Below are positions 42,774-53,566 of a DNA stretch of 64,000 nt, piece by piece. The position numbers and the translations under genes were made by a program. The notes beneath the pieces were generated by a model. That model was not told where the DNA came from, did not search any database, and saw nothing but the letters and a program-made list of their open reading frames with translations. This DNA is from Cephalopachus bancanus (lineage: Eukaryota > Chordata > Mammalia > Primates > Tarsiidae): assembly GCA_027257055.1 (NCBI GenBank), contig JAPVLO010000007.1, positions 186,001 through 250,000 on the forward strand, written 5' to 3'. How positions within the stretch are numbered: the first letter of the stretch is position 1; each line of letters begins with the position of its first letter.

Positions 42774-43074
42774 TAGAACAGGTATGGTGGCTCACGCCTA
42801 TAATTCCTGCACTTTGGGAGGCCGAGGTGAGAGGATTGCCTGAGCCCACAGGTTTGGAACCAGCCTGGGCAACCTGGCGAGACCTCATCTTTACAATAAA
42901 TCAAAAATTAGCTGGGCATGCTGGCGCATGCTTGTAGTTCCAGCTACTTGGAAGACTGAGGTAGAAGGATCACCTGAGCCCAGCAGGTCGAGGCTGCAGT
43001 AGTCATGAGTGTGCCACTGCACTCCAGCCTGGACAACAGAGTGAGACTCTAACTCAATAAAAAAAAAAAAAAAG
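42774..43074 (+). mobile_element. Alu, older, first of tandem pair
   Basis: Full-length; ATGTCTAG precedes it and ATGTCCAG follows the pair at about 43,375, so both may share one target duplication. Confidence 0.92.
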
Positions 43075-43367
43075 AGCCGGGCTCGGTGGCTCAGCCTGTA
43101 ATCCCGCGCCTTTGGGAGGCTGAGGTGAGTGGATTGCCTGAGCCCGCGGGTTCGAGACCCGCCTGGGCAGCGAGACCTCATCTCTACAATAAATCAAAAA
43201 AAATCAGCCGGGCGTAGTAGCACGCGCCTGTAATTCCAGCCACTCGGAAGGCTGAGGCGGAAGGATCGCCGGAGCCCAGCAGGTCGAGGCTGCGGTGGCC
43301 GGGAGCGACCACTGCACTCCAGTCTGGGAGACAGAGTGAGACTCCAACTCAAAAAAAAAAAAAAAAA
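43075..43367 (+). mobile_element. Alu, youngest type, second of tandem pair
   Basis: Perfect T-arm at 43,146-43,162, shortened CTGGGCAGCGAGACC. Confidence 0.95.
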
Positions 43368-43369
43368 GA

Positions 43370-43830
43370 AAGACATGTCCAGCATTCAGGGTTAGACTCC
43401 TGGAAACCTGTGACCAACAGGGTCAGTTCTCTTGTGATATCACTGAATGTAAAGAAAAAAATGACACACCCAGAAAGTGAGAACTTACTTTGCACATTGC
43501 CTCACTTCCATCCAAGAGGTGAACAAAGAAAAGCTTGTTGGCTGTCCTTGATTAATATAATTTTATTGGCTTTTCCCCTACATGTTTCTCATTTTAAAAA
43601 ATCATAAGGGATTTAATTTCTTAGCAAATACCATAAACTAAAGTCTGGTCTAGAGGTCCTTAAGTGCTACTTCCAGCATCATGTGGTCATAAAAAGGCAG
43701 AGAACAATACAGAACACGTCTAAAAATGTCAAAACAGTGGGAAATTCTAGGAGCACAGAAGCTTGGAGAGAGCAGTTCAATAAGCTTGCATAACTTCTAT
43801 GATATGCCTGTCTAGTTACCATTAAAAATA
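43370..43830. other. unassigned sequence
   Basis: No gene or clear repeat. Confidence 0.4.
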
Positions 43831-43832
43831 AA

Positions 43833-44100
43833 ACAGCCTACTGTAATCCAGCACTTTGGAAGGCTGAGGCAAGAGGATTGCCTGAGCTCAGGGGTTCGAG
43901 ACCAGTCTGGGCAACTTGGTGAGAACTTGTCTCTACAATAAATAAATTTTAAAAAAAGCTGGGTAAGGTAGCGCACACCTATAGTTCCAGCTACTTGGAA
44001 GGGTTAGGCGGAAGGATTGCCTCAGGCCAGTAGGTCAAGGCTGCAGTGGTCATGAGTGCAGACTGGACAACAAAGTGAGACTCCAACTCAAAAAAAAAAA
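43833..44100 (+). mobile_element. Alu, 5'-truncated
   Basis: Begins CTACTGTAATCCAGCAC. It is the last Alu before the Alu-free zone. Confidence 0.9.
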
Positions 44101-45500
44101 AAGAGAGAGAGACAGATACAGAGGGAAAAGGAAAGTGCAGTATCTCAAATGACCACAAAAGATTTTTTAAGTCTTTTTTTTTTTTTTTTACTAAGGCTGG
44201 CTGATATTTAGAAAGGGTCCAGCCATTCTAAAACAATGTAATTAAATCTGTCATGAAAAGCACCTGAAGACTCCAAGCTGATAAACACTTTCCATAACCC
44301 GATACATGCAGATGAAAACTCCTACCACCACTGTGAGTCTAAAAAACTGGGGATCTGGGCCAACACCTTCAGGAAAGTCTTCCCCTTCCCAACAAAAATC
44401 TACTTAATAAGCAAGAACTCCTGAACAGGTTAACCTGCAACACAGCTGAGTTAATTTTATTAAACCACAATTAACTCTTAACTATCATGACTCTAATGGA
44501 GAATAAAAGCTTCCATAAATGAATTACAGAAATAATCCCTTTATCCCACCTCAGTTATATCAGGGCCCATGCCCTCTCTCCAGCAGAAAATAAAGATATT
44601 TGGTGGTTTATGTTCCTGCTTCTAAACTTTACTTTGAAAAGGTACGGCACAGCTTAGGGTCCAAAGAAATCAGTCCCCAAACTAACACTACAACTATGTC
44701 ACCGGATACGACTCATAATAAATTACTCAATTCAAAGCCAAGATTTTACACATTTAATAGCCCACAGTAACAATGGCTGGTTGGTCATAAGTCACACTAC
44801 CAAAAGGCTTAAATTGGTTCATATATATTACAAAGAGAAATACTTATGACAATTTTTAAATGACTGAAAAAAACTAAACACTACCCATAACAATTACTAA
44901 TATACTTTAGTACGATTAATGATCACCTCAGTTAGAGGAAGAATCATTTTGACCCCCAATCTGACATTCACCCAAGGCTGTTTTAAATCACACCCTTTTT
45001 TTCCTGCATTGCTGTCACATAGGATCTCGGTAATGTGCCACCAAATAATAATGCTTTGACACGAAATGCGCTATAAAGTAACACTTTGTGAAGACAACTT
45101 TCACTGAGTTCTCAATGTGCCCAGAACTTAGTCACAGAGGATATCCATAGATTTAATAAAGTGGCATGGCTAAACAATCATGTCCTCCAGAAAACCCATC
45201 AACCAAAAGTTGGGTGTATATGGTGTATGGACAGAACTTAGGTAGTAGGGGAAACAACCCATCTAAATGTTAAGAAAAGTTGTAAATCCTCACACGCTCT
45301 AACAATTTAGGAATTATACATTTCAAGGCATCTAGCATGAGGTAGTTCTCAAACTACCACAGTTATCTTTGCCTAGAAGCTTTTAGCCAAAACATTTTAC
45401 AGAAAGGACTGAGCAAAAGGTCATTTAACTCAAAGCAGAACTAATTTTATTATACTGCCATACTACAAGTACCACTGCTTGAGTTAAAACACCTCTCCCT
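44101..45500. other. Alu-free single-copy flank of CpG island
   Basis: 1.4 kb with no Alu or L1 that I can recognise. AT-rich with many short ordered blocks, and it would be proximal intron 1 of the inferred leftward gene. Candidate location for intronic regulatory elements. Confidence 0.5.
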
Positions 45501-45959
45501 GTACACTGCTATTCACTATAAAGCAGAAGTGCGTCCCGTGTTAGAAAACTTTTACAGTACTGATGCTTCCGGGGCAAGTCAGATTCCTCCCGCATCTGTA
45601 CTTCCATCCTACATTCTCCTTTTACGTAAGTCGGATCGGAATTCCACTAGCCCACCCGACGGCACACCGGCCCCACACCCGCGCGTTGTCGCAAGAGGCC
45701 ACGTTTTACCCGGGCAGCCCGTCCCCCCCCTCCTCGATGCAACGCCTCTGGCCACCGGAGACTTCCCCAGCCGAGCTTCAGAAACTCGCAGGTTTAAATG
45801 GCCAAACTGGAACCAACCGGGGCAGCTGTCATCTGAAACTCGGGAAAGCTGAGACCAGCCAACTCTGCAGAACGGGGACGGGCGCGGAGAGATGTGGCGG
45901 GGCCCGTCGGAGGGACCGCGGCGGGCTCCCTCCTCCGCCATCAATCCGCTCGTCTGCAG

Positions 45960-45990
45960 CCCCAGCGCCGCCATCCTGGTCCTGAATAAT
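45960..45990 (-). promoter_or_regulatory. strong-context ATG within the island
   Basis: Minus strand ACCAGGATGGCGGCG near 45,980 has A at -3 and G at +4. It lies in the presumed intron, so it would matter only for an alternative promoter. Downstream frame stays open to 45,609 but shows no domain. Confidence 0.35.
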
Positions 45991-46282
45991 TGAACGGGCG
46001 GGGGAGGGAGGGAGCTGGCCAGGGGGACAGTTTCGGGGCCGAGTTCGCGGGGCCGAGCAGCGCGGTGGCCGAGGCCGAGGGCTGCGTCCCCCGCGCGCAG
46101 AAGAGGACTTTTCCGCGGGGCTGGGGGCGACCCCGCGGCCGGCGGGGCGGCCGGAAGCGGGGCGCAGGGGTGACGTGGGAGAGGGGACGACAAAGGGGCG
46201 CGCGGCCCGCGGGGGTCGGGACAGGTGGCCGGGCCTGGCCGGGAACAATGGGGGCCGCGGCCGCCCCCTGGCGCCCACCTAC

Positions 46283-46740
46283 CTCCGGTGCCCTCCGAGT
46301 TCTCGTTGAGGCTGCCCGAGGAGTCGTGCTGGGCGCCCACACACCCGCCCAGGGGGACCCGGCTCGTCCGCCGCCGCCGCCGGGCGCTGGTCCGGGCCCG
46401 CCGCCGCCGCCTCCGGCGCCCCCGCCGAGCTCCGGACAGGCGCGCCGCTCCGCTCACCCGCCGCGGCCCAGCCTCCGCCCCCTCGCGCTCCACCCACCGC
46501 CGTGGCTCGGCCCCTTCCTCCGCGCCCACTTCCACCTCAGCCCCCGGGCCGCCCGCCCGCCAGGCCGGGCCCGCGCACCGCCCTCGCCCCCGCCTCGGCC
46601 CCGCCAGGCCGGGGCTGGCCCATCCCGGGCGGGCCGCGGCGCCCGCCTCGCCCCCTCACAGGCCCGCGCGCCCGCGTCCCGGCGAGCCCCGCGCCGGCGC
46701 CGCCCGCCCGCCAGGCCCCATCGGCCCCCGCCCCGCGGCG
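46283..46740 (-). other. probable first exon of a leftward gene
   Basis: On the minus strand, CACCGGAG|GTAGGTGGG gives a strong U1-type splice donor with the last exon base at 46,283. The right end is inferred from the CCAAT box, so it is approximate. The only ATGs upstream of the donor (about 46,720 and 46,623) open frames of 21 and 28 codons and then stop. The exon is therefore probably untranslated with short upstream frames, or starts translation at a non-AUG codon. The frame across the donor reads ...QHDSSGSLNENSEGTG. I do not recognise the gene. A second possible donor, GCGGGTGAGC, is near 46,461. Confidence 0.5.
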
Positions 46741-46796
46741 CCGCCCTCCGCACCCGCGGCCTGGGCTCCGCCGGCCCGCCCCGGGAAACCCCCGGG

Positions 46797-46880
46797 AGGG
46801 GCGGGGCCGCAGGAGGAGGCCGCGCTCCGATTGGCTGCGCGCGGGGCCGCGGGCGGGGCGGGGAGGGGGCGGGGGGAGGT
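46797..46880. promoter_or_regulatory. cluster of GC (Sp/KLF) boxes
   Basis: GGGGCGGGGCC, GGGCGGGGCGGGG and GGGGGCGGGGGG occur within about 85 bp around the CCAAT box. Confidence 0.75.
46827..46837 (-). promoter_or_regulatory. CCAAT box (NF-Y site), inverted
   Basis: CCGATTGGCTG on plus is CAGCCAATCGG on minus, an extended NF-Y match. It is flanked by GC boxes. CCAAT boxes typically sit 60-100 bp upstream of the start, which would place a leftward start around 46,730-46,770. Confidence 0.7.
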
Positions 46881-47170
46881 GCTGCGGGGGGGGTCGGCGG
46901 GGAGGGAAACGAGGCGAGAAGGAGCGAGTGGGGGAAGAAGGGAAGAAGAAAGGGAAGGGGCGAGGGGACGGAAAGCAGGAGAAGAGGAGCAAAAGTGAAG
47001 AAGAGAAGGGGACGGAGCGAAGTCGAGTTTCTGGCTCCTCCTCGGCTGTCAGCTCTTTAGGGTGGAAGCGGGTCGCAGGGGGGCACCGGGAAGTACTGAT
47101 AGGAGACTCCGGCAGGGACCGGGGGCTTCCCAAACAACTGCGGGGCTGGAGGGAGGGCGTCCTGGCTGGG

Positions 47171-47824
47171 CGTTGAGATCCCAGCACCTTTTGGAATTGT
47201 GTGGTGCTCAGGGGGTTGGTACCCCAATCTGGGCTTCCTCTTGCCTGCCCCACCCCCATGCCCGCTAAAATCACTGGGCCCGGTTATTAGAGGTGGAGTC
47301 ATTGTGCCTGCAAGCTGGGCTCAGATTAGAGGCGAGGCGTCCCGCGCAGGGAGAGATAAGCGCGGACCATAGTTCAGGTGGCGTGGGTTGGTGTCATTTT
47401 CATGGGACTGGTGATTCAAACATCATGACTTCTCAAGATCCTGCCTTTAGGTTTCTTAAATCGTCTTTAGGACAAAGTGAAGTGTAAATAAATAAAATAC
47501 CCTGCTTTTTCTAATCTGAAATTTGGTACATTGACCACGCCCAACATTCTTGGCAGTTACTTTTCCAATCTCAGCCAAATTGTTAATGGTCCCTTTAGAA
47601 TCGCGCTTCTTGCTTTGATGCCTTAAATTTTTATCATCCTGCTTGGGCCCTTCTAAAGCTTATTTCTGCCTAAGAGCTGTTTTAACTTATCTGCTCCATT
47701 TTTATATCAGACTTTCTTTTTTTAACATCCTGGGTCAGCTTTTGCTTAGCATGAAAAAAAATTTTTTTAAGTGAAATACCTAAGAAAGCAATGCTCTGCA
47801 GCTTGGGATTTGCATTTAAATATA
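47171..47824. other. unassigned sequence upstream of the promoter
   Basis: No repeats that I can name and no coding evidence. It lies upstream of the inferred leftward start. Confidence 0.4.
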
Positions 47825-48000
47825 TTCTCATACACTGCTGGTGGGAGTGTAAATTGGTTCAGTCTTTTTGCAAAGCAATTTGGCAATGCAGATCAAGAAC
47901 CTTAAAAATGTTCATACCCTTTGACTCGGGTTTATTCACATCTGGAATCTAGCTCACAAAAATAATCCAAAATGCAAAGATTTAGATCCCTGTATTCATT
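47825..48000 (+). mobile_element. old L1 ORF2 C-terminal fragment
   Basis: CTCATACACTGCTGGTGGGAG, TGTAAATTGGTTCAG and CATACCCTTTGACTC are the ORF2 C-terminal landmarks. Confidence 0.8.
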
Positions 48001-48530
48001 TCCTAATCAACCATGAAACAAACAAGCAAAGCCCTACACTTTTATTAAAACACAGAAATGTCACAAGATATGGAATTCTGCTATATATACTTATACTGAA
48101 GAATTAGCATTGTCCTCAGTTGTGGTCCTGAGCATTCAAAAAAACAAACATGCTTGTATGCAATTAATGTGTTTATGAGTTTTCAGAGGTCACTCTGACA
48201 TCAGGGGATGTGTCACAAAACCTTCTATGTGATCATTCCCAGCCAGTAGTCACGTTGCAGACACATCACTTTATCACTTCCCTGAAGGACAGAAGCTGCG
48301 GGCTGAATATTTGCAAAGAGATTGCTTTGTCCTGAATTTCACTCTAGAAATTGCAGAAACCGAGACTTCTATGAGGTCTATTAAACAGATGGTAGGCACC
48401 CAACTGATGAAGGCTTTCTGATGAGCACTGAGGAGCTGGCATGAAGGAGAGAGAAATCTCATGGAGCGAGTCCCAGCATTGGATGCTCCCCACCCTGCCT
48501 TTATCATAGAACAGACCCCACTCTGGTGCC
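48001..48530. other. unassigned sequence
   Basis: The minus frame at 48,274-48,618 has no recognised domain. No repeat named. Confidence 0.4.
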
Positions 48531-48534
48531 GGGA

Positions 48535-48700
48535 GGCAGAGGGGTGTAGCAGGAAAGGCCTCAACTCTGCTATCAATTTCCAGGGTTGAAATCTGGCTTC
48601 CGTTTTTGTACTAGACATGTGATCTTAAATTTTTGTAGAGGTCCAATTCCTCACCTGTAAAACTGGGTCAATAATATGCTCCAAGCTCAGTGTGGACTCT
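48535..48700 (+). mobile_element. MIR SINE
   Basis: GGGTTGAAATCTGGCTTCC, GACATGTGATCTTAAA and CCTCACCTGTAAAACTGGGTC follow MIR order. Confidence 0.75.
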
Positions 48701-48762
48701 TCATTAACTCTCCTCTTCATTTCTTCTCTAATATCACCTCTCTAAACTTACTGCATAACACC

Positions 48763-49028
48763 TTTTTTTTTTGAGTTGGAGTCTCACTCTGTCGCCCAGG
48801 CTGAAGTGCAGTGGCACTCTCATGGCCACCCCAGCATTGACCTGCCGGACCCTGGCGATCCTTCTGCCTCGGCCTCCCAAGTAGACGAAACTACAGGTGT
48901 GTGCTACCATGCCCAGCTCATCTTTTGATTTATTGTAGAGAGGCTGTTCTCGAACCCATGGACTCAGGCAAACCTCTCACCTCGGCCTCCCAAAGTGCTG
49001 GGATTACAGGCTTGAACCACCACATCTG
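48763..49028 (-). mobile_element. Alu, lineage type
   Basis: First Alu right of the Alu-free zone; short deletion at GAGAGGCTGTTCTCG. Confidence 0.92.
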
Positions 49029-49032
49029 GGCT

Positions 49033-49325
49033 TGCTTTTTTTTTTTTTTTTTTTGAGTAGGAGTGTCACCTGGGCTGGAGTGCAGTGGCATGCTCATGGT
49101 CACCCCAGTGCCAACCTGCTGGGCTCTGGCGATCCTTCCACCTCAGCCTTCCATGTAGCCGGAACTACAGGTGCACGTTACGATGCCCGGCTAATTTTTT
49201 GATTTATTGTAGAGACCAGGTCTCACCATGTTGCCCAGGCTGGTCTCGAACCCGCGAGTTCAGGCAATCCTTTTGCCTCAGCCTCCCAAAGCTGGGATTA
49301 TAGGCTTGAACCACCGCACCTGGCC
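49033..49325 (-). mobile_element. Alu, lineage type
   Basis: Full-length reverse copy in tandem with the previous one. Confidence 0.92.
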
Positions 49326-49344
49326 TGCATATCAAGATCCAGGG

Positions 49345-49480
49345 TGGGGTATAGTAGCTCAAGCCTGTAATCCTAGCACTTTTCAAGGCTGAGGCGGGAG
49401 GATCCCTTGAGGCCAGGGGTTCAGGGCCAGCCTGGGCAACATAGTGAGGACCCACCCCCCCATCTCTATTTTAAAAATAG
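49345..49480 (+). mobile_element. old Alu left-arm monomer
   Basis: GGGTATAGTAGCTCAAGCC to CATCTCTATTTTAAAAATAG. No right arm. Confidence 0.78.
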
Positions 49481-49584
49481 AACAAGACAAAACAATCCTT
49501 TCTTGGTATGTGTGCACACACATGCTTTTCTATTGTTTTACAATATGTTTATGGAGATATCATTTATATGCCACGTATTTCATC

Positions 49585-49877
49585 GTTTTTTTAAGTCATG
49601 TTCTCACTCTGTCACCTAGGCTGGAGTGCAGTTGCACAATCATGGCTCACCACAGCCTCAAACTCCTGGCCTCAGATGATCCCACCTCCTCAGCTTCCAT
49701 TGTAGCTGGCACTACAAGCTCATGCCACCACACCTGACTAAATTTTTTGATTTTTTTGTAAAGATGAGATCTCACTATGTTGTCCAGGCTGGTCTTGAAC
49801 TCCTGGGCTCAGCAGTCCTCCCACCTCAGCCTCCCAAAGTGCTGGGATTACAGGTGTGAACCATTGTTCCTGGCTAC
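49585..49877 (-). mobile_element. Alu, AluJ-like
   Basis: ATTTTTTTGTAAAGATGAG linker and overall divergence are of the older type. Confidence 0.88.
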
Positions 49878-49985
49878 CAATTTATTTCTGACAGAGAAAT
49901 AATAATTGTATATATTTATGAAGTACAGTGTGATGTTTTGATATATATTTACAAAGTGGAATGATTAAATCAAGAAAAATAAACA
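49878..49985 (-). mobile_element. old L1 3' UTR fragment
   Basis: AATAATTGTATATATTTATGAAGTACAGTGTGATG is a common L1M 3' UTR stretch in reverse. Confidence 0.6.
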
Positions 49986-50285
49986 GGCCGGGTCCGGTGG
50001 CTCAGCCTGTAATCCCAGCACTTTGGGAAGCCAAGGTGAGAGGATTACCTGAGCCTGAGGGTTCGAGACCAGCCCAGGCAACTTGGTAAGACCTCGTCTC
50101 TACAATAAATCAAAACTTAGCAGGGTGTGGTAGTACGTGCCTGTAGTTCCAGCTACTTGGAAGGTTGAGGTGGAAGTATCGTTGGAGCCTAGCAGGTCAA
50201 CGCTGGGTGGCTGTGAGTGTGCCACTGGACTCCAGCCTGGGCGACAGAGTGAGACTCCAACTCAAAAATTAAATAAATAAATAAA
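49986..50285 (+). mobile_element. Alu, lineage type
   Basis: Full-length, AAATAAATAAATAAA tail. Confidence 0.92.
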
Positions 50286-50460
50286 TAAATATAGCCCCCC
50301 TTTTAAAATTATTGAACATCTTTCCAATTGGGTTTGACTGATATTTCCCATGATTCCACCAAATTATGTATTCTCAATCAGAATACTGCACAAGTGGTGG
50401 TGTGTCATTCTCAGGGAATCCCATTCGGAGGCACAAGATGTTCACTTGCCCCACTTTTTG
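50286..50460 (-). mobile_element. old LINE 3' fragment, inverted relative to 56,725-56,890
   Basis: The reverse complement of this segment matches 56,725-56,890 almost base for base (GAGAATGACACACCAC, CAGTATTCTGATTGAGAAT). Confidence 0.85.
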
Positions 50461-50474
50461 TTTGTTTGTTTGTT

Positions 50475-50775
50475 TTCTTTTTTCCTTTTTGAGTCAGAGT
50501 CTCACACCGTCGCCCAGACTGGAGTGCAATGGCAGCTCACGGCCACTGCAACCTCGACCTGCTGGGCTTAGGTGATCCTTTCCGCCTCAGCCTTCCAAAT
50601 GGCTGGAAGTACACATGCACACCACACCACCACACCTGGCTAATCTTTTGATTTATTGTAGAGATGAGGTTGCACCAAGATACCCAGGCTGCTCTCCAAC
50701 CTCCGGGCTCAGGCAATCCTCTCACCTCAGCCTCCCAAAGTGCTGGGATTACAGGTGTGAGCCACTGCTCAGCCT
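50475..50775 (-). mobile_element. Alu, lineage type
   Basis: Full-length; preceded by a TTTG-repeat. Confidence 0.92.
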
Positions 50776-50854
50776 CTAGTGCCTTCTTTACTCAGTTAAT
50801 TATCCAGGAAGAATTAGCAAGGGGGAAAAGGAAGGAGAAGAAATAGAAGAAGGA

Positions 50855-51154
50855 GCCGGGCTCGGTGGCTCAGCCTGTAATCCCGCGCCTTTGGGAGGCT
50901 GAGGTGAGTGGATTGCCTGAGCCTGAGGGTTCGAGACCTGCCTGGGCAGGCAAGACCTCATCTCTACAATAAATCAAAAAATCAGCCGGGTGTGGTAGCG
51001 TGTGCCTGTAATTCCAGCTACTCGGAAGGCTGAGGGGGAAGAATCCTGGAGCCCAGCAAGCGAGGCTGCGGTGGCCGGGAGCGGCCACTGCACTCCAGTC
51101 TGGGTGACAGAGTGAGACTCCAACTCAAAAAAAAAAATAAATAAATAAAAAATA
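50855..51154 (+). mobile_element. Alu, young, with target duplication
   Basis: AATAGAAGAAGGA at 50,842-50,854 and 51,155-51,167. It shares a right-arm deletion (GAATCCTGGAGCCCAGCAAGCGAGG) with the copy at 34,370. Confidence 0.96.
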
Positions 51155-51167
51155 AATAGAAGAAGGA

Positions 51168-51505
51168 AAAAAGGGAAGAGAGAAAGAGGTTCAGTAACTG
51201 TCAAACTCTAGTGTGGATTTCAGTCACCAGAGAGCTTGTTGGAATCACAGTGTACTAGAGATTCTGATTCAGTAGGTCTGGGTTGGACCCTAGGAATCAG
51301 AATTTTGCTCTCACACATCAGGCATTTCCTTATGGAGTTTAGTCCACAGATGGAATTTTAATCCAGGACAACTTTCAATTCTGCATACTCCCTGCCTACC
51401 TGTTTTGCTGTAGTCCTCTTCATCCTCCACAAATAGGACCACAGTCCATCCAAACCCAAGAGGTACTAGTTTTGGTATCAGGCATCATTTCAATTTTTGT
51501 TGTTG
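51168..51505. other. unassigned sequence, possibly old repeat
   Basis: TCAGTCACCAGAGAGCTTGTTGG and ATTCTGATTCAGTAGGTCTGGG resemble an old mammalian repeat, also echoed at 39,440-39,550. I cannot name it. Confidence 0.45.
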
Positions 51506-51509
51506 TTGT

Positions 51510-51793
51510 TAGAGTCTCACTCTGTCTCCCAGGCTAGAGTGCAGTGACACAATCACAGTTCACTGCAGCCTTGACCTCCTTGGGCTCAGGCAATCCTGCT
51601 TCAGCCTCCCAAATAGCTAGGAATACAGGCATGTGCTACGCCAGGCTAGCTTTTGTTTTTTGGGGGTTTTTTTGTAGAGCCAGGGTCTCACTATGTTGCC
51701 CAGGCTGGTCTCAATCTCCTGGGCTCAAGCTATCCTCCTGCCTCGGTCTCCCAAAATATTGGGATTGCAAGTGTGAGCCACCGCACCTGGCCC
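51510..51793 (-). mobile_element. Alu, AluJ-like
   Basis: Diverged reverse copy with GTTGTTGTTGTTAGAG start. Confidence 0.88.
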
Positions 51794-51919
51794 ATTTCAA
51801 TTTGGTCAAGTACCTTTACTTTATCAATGAAATATATTGAGTCTTTCTGCCTGTTCTCTATCTCTGCCTCCTCCTACAGTACATTCTCCAGCCGGCAGCT
51901 GGGATGATTTTATTAAAAA

Positions 51920-52024
51920 TAGACTACACTGCATATACTAACAGTGTATAATTGTATATGAGGTACATCGGTGAAACTATCAAAATAATGAATCAAGATA
52001 ATAAATATTATCAATCAAGATAAC
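51920..52024 (-). mobile_element. old L1 3' UTR, left piece
   Basis: TAATTGTATATGAGGTACATCGG then CAAAATAATGAATC; continues across an Alu at 52,316. Confidence 0.65.
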
Positions 52025-52315
52025 AGGCTGGGCTCGGTGGCTCAGCCTGTAATCCCAGCACTTTGGGAGGCCGAGGTGAGTGGATGAGCCTACGGGTTCA
52101 GGACCAACCCAGGTAACTTGATGAGAACTCGCCTCTACAATAAATAAAAAATTAACTGGGCGTGGTGATGTGCACCTGTAGTTCTGGCTACTTGGAAGGC
52201 TGAGGCCGAAGGATCGCCGGAGCCCAGCAGGTCGACGCTGGGGTGGCCGTGAGCAGTGTGCCGCTGCACTCCAGCCAGGGTATCAGAGTGAGACTCCAAC
52301 TCAATAAAAAAAAAA
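52025..52315 (+). mobile_element. Alu, lineage type
   Basis: Full-length, inserted in minus-strand L1. Confidence 0.93.
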
Positions 52316-52429
52316 AAAGAAAGAGAGAAAAGAAAGATAATGAACATTTTCATCACCCCTAAAAGTTTCTTTAAACCTCCTGGTAATCCCTCCTTTCTCT
52401 TTGTTTCTCTTTTGAATTTTATTTATTTA
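52316..52429 (-). mobile_element. old L1 3' UTR, continuation
   Basis: GAACATTTTCATCACCCCTAAAAGTTTC and GTAATCCCTCCTTTC are L1M 3' UTR landmarks in reverse. Confidence 0.75.
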
Positions 52430-52555
52430 TTTATTTTGATACGCCGGGTCTTGCTATGTCGCTAAGGCTGATCTCGAACCCCTGGGCTCAACAATCTTCC
52501 TGCCTTGGCCTCCCAGAGTGTTGAGGTTACAGGTGTGAACCAATGCACTTGGCTG
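52430..52555 (-). mobile_element. Alu monomer with target duplication
   Basis: A single reversed left arm. ATCCCTCCTTTCTC before and ATCCCTCCTCTCTC after flank it, so it inserted as a monomer. Confidence 0.82.
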
Positions 52556-53192
52556 ATCCCTCCTCTCTCGCCTCCCCAGTCTCCTGTCCCCAGGTGACCG
52601 CTTATCTGCTTTATGTCACTACAGATTGCTTTATGTATTCTAAAAAACTAAAACTAAAAAATAAATTAAATCATACAGTATGTGCTCTTTTTGGTATAGC
52701 TTCTTTCACTCAGCATAATTATTTTGCAATTTAACTATATTGTAGGGTTTGGTTTAATTACTCAGTAGTTTTCTTCTGTATGAATATACAAATTTGAACA
52801 ATCCCTTGTTGTTGGATATTTGGGATGTTTCCAGGTTCTGGTGATTACAAGCAGAGAAGCTATGAATATTCATGTACAAATTTGTGTATGGGCACATGCC
52901 TTTCTTTCTCCTGGGTAAATGCCTGGTAATCTAGCAATAAGAAAGATCATACGGTAGGTGTTTGGCTTTTTTTTTTTTTTTTAAAGAAACTGCCAAACTG
53001 TTTTCCAAAGTGGTTTTACCTTTTACATTCCCACCTGTAGTATATGAAACTCCATTTCCTCATTCTTTCCAATACTTGGAATGGAACAGTGTTTAATATT
53101 AGCAAATCTAATAGGTATGTAGTTGGTGTCTCGTGGTCATTTTAATTTTCATTATTTCCCTGTGACTAATGACATTGATCATCTTTTCATGA
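52556..53192 (-). mobile_element. old L1, ORF2 C-terminal end and 3' UTR
   Basis: TTTCACTCAGCATAATTATTTTG, GGATATTTGGGATGTTTCCAG, GAAACTGCCAAACTG and TTTCCAAAGTGG, then TCATTATTTCCC and GACATTGATCATC, are reversed ORF2 3' landmarks in order. Confidence 0.9.
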
Positions 53193-53194
53193 GC

Positions 53195-53490
53195 TTCTTT
53201 TTTTTTTGAGTAGACTTACTCTGTTGCCCAGGCTGGTGTGCAGTGGCACGCTGACAGCCACCAAAGCCTCAGCCTGCTGGGCTTAGACAATCCTTCTGCT
53301 TCAGTCTTCCAAGAAGCTGAAACTACAGATGTATGCCACCACACCCAGCTATTTTTTTTTTTTTTTAATTGTAGAAATGAGGTCTCACCATATTGCCCAG
53401 GCTTGTCTCAAACACGTGGACTCAGGCAATCCTCTTGCCTCTGCCTTCCAAAATGCTGGGATTGCAGGTGTGAGCCACCATGCCTGGCTT
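53195..53490 (-). mobile_element. Alu, older, nested in L1
   Basis: Full-length reverse copy that splits the L1. Confidence 0.93.
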
Positions 53491-53565
53491 GACGTCTTTT
53501 GAAATGTGTTGCTTATGTTGTTTGAGTTTTTTGAGTTGTTTAAGTTTTTAAAATTATTGCTGAAT
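53491..53565 (-). mobile_element. old L1 ORF2 continuation
   Basis: GTCTTTTGAAATGTGTTGC and TTGTTTGAGTTTTTTGAGTTG follow in L1 order. Confidence 0.75.
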
Positions 53566-53566
53566 T

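Larger units (their letters stand above)
45530..47170. promoter_or_regulatory. CpG-island promoter
   Basis: Base composition changes abruptly to strongly GC- and CpG-rich, densest at 45,950-46,910, with no transposable elements. It holds several GC boxes (GGGGCGGGG at about 46,799-46,880) and an inverted CCAAT. The island may be bidirectional, but only the leftward direction has a strong splice donor in it. Long open frames here on both strands (up to 356 codons plus, 308 minus) result from low stop-codon frequency in GC-rich DNA and are not evidence of proteins. Confidence 0.93.

Noticed and set aside
45609..46535. 308-codon minus-strand open frame in the CpG island
   Set aside because: It begins at GTG and is Arg/Pro/Gly-rich. 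It reads straight through the splice donor at 46,283, and overlapping long frames exist on both strands. This is expected in stop-poor GC-rich DNA.
45990..47060. 356-codon plus-strand open frame
   Set aside because: Low-complexity Pro/Arg/Gly sequence overlapping the promoter boxes, with no domain and several alternative frames equally open.
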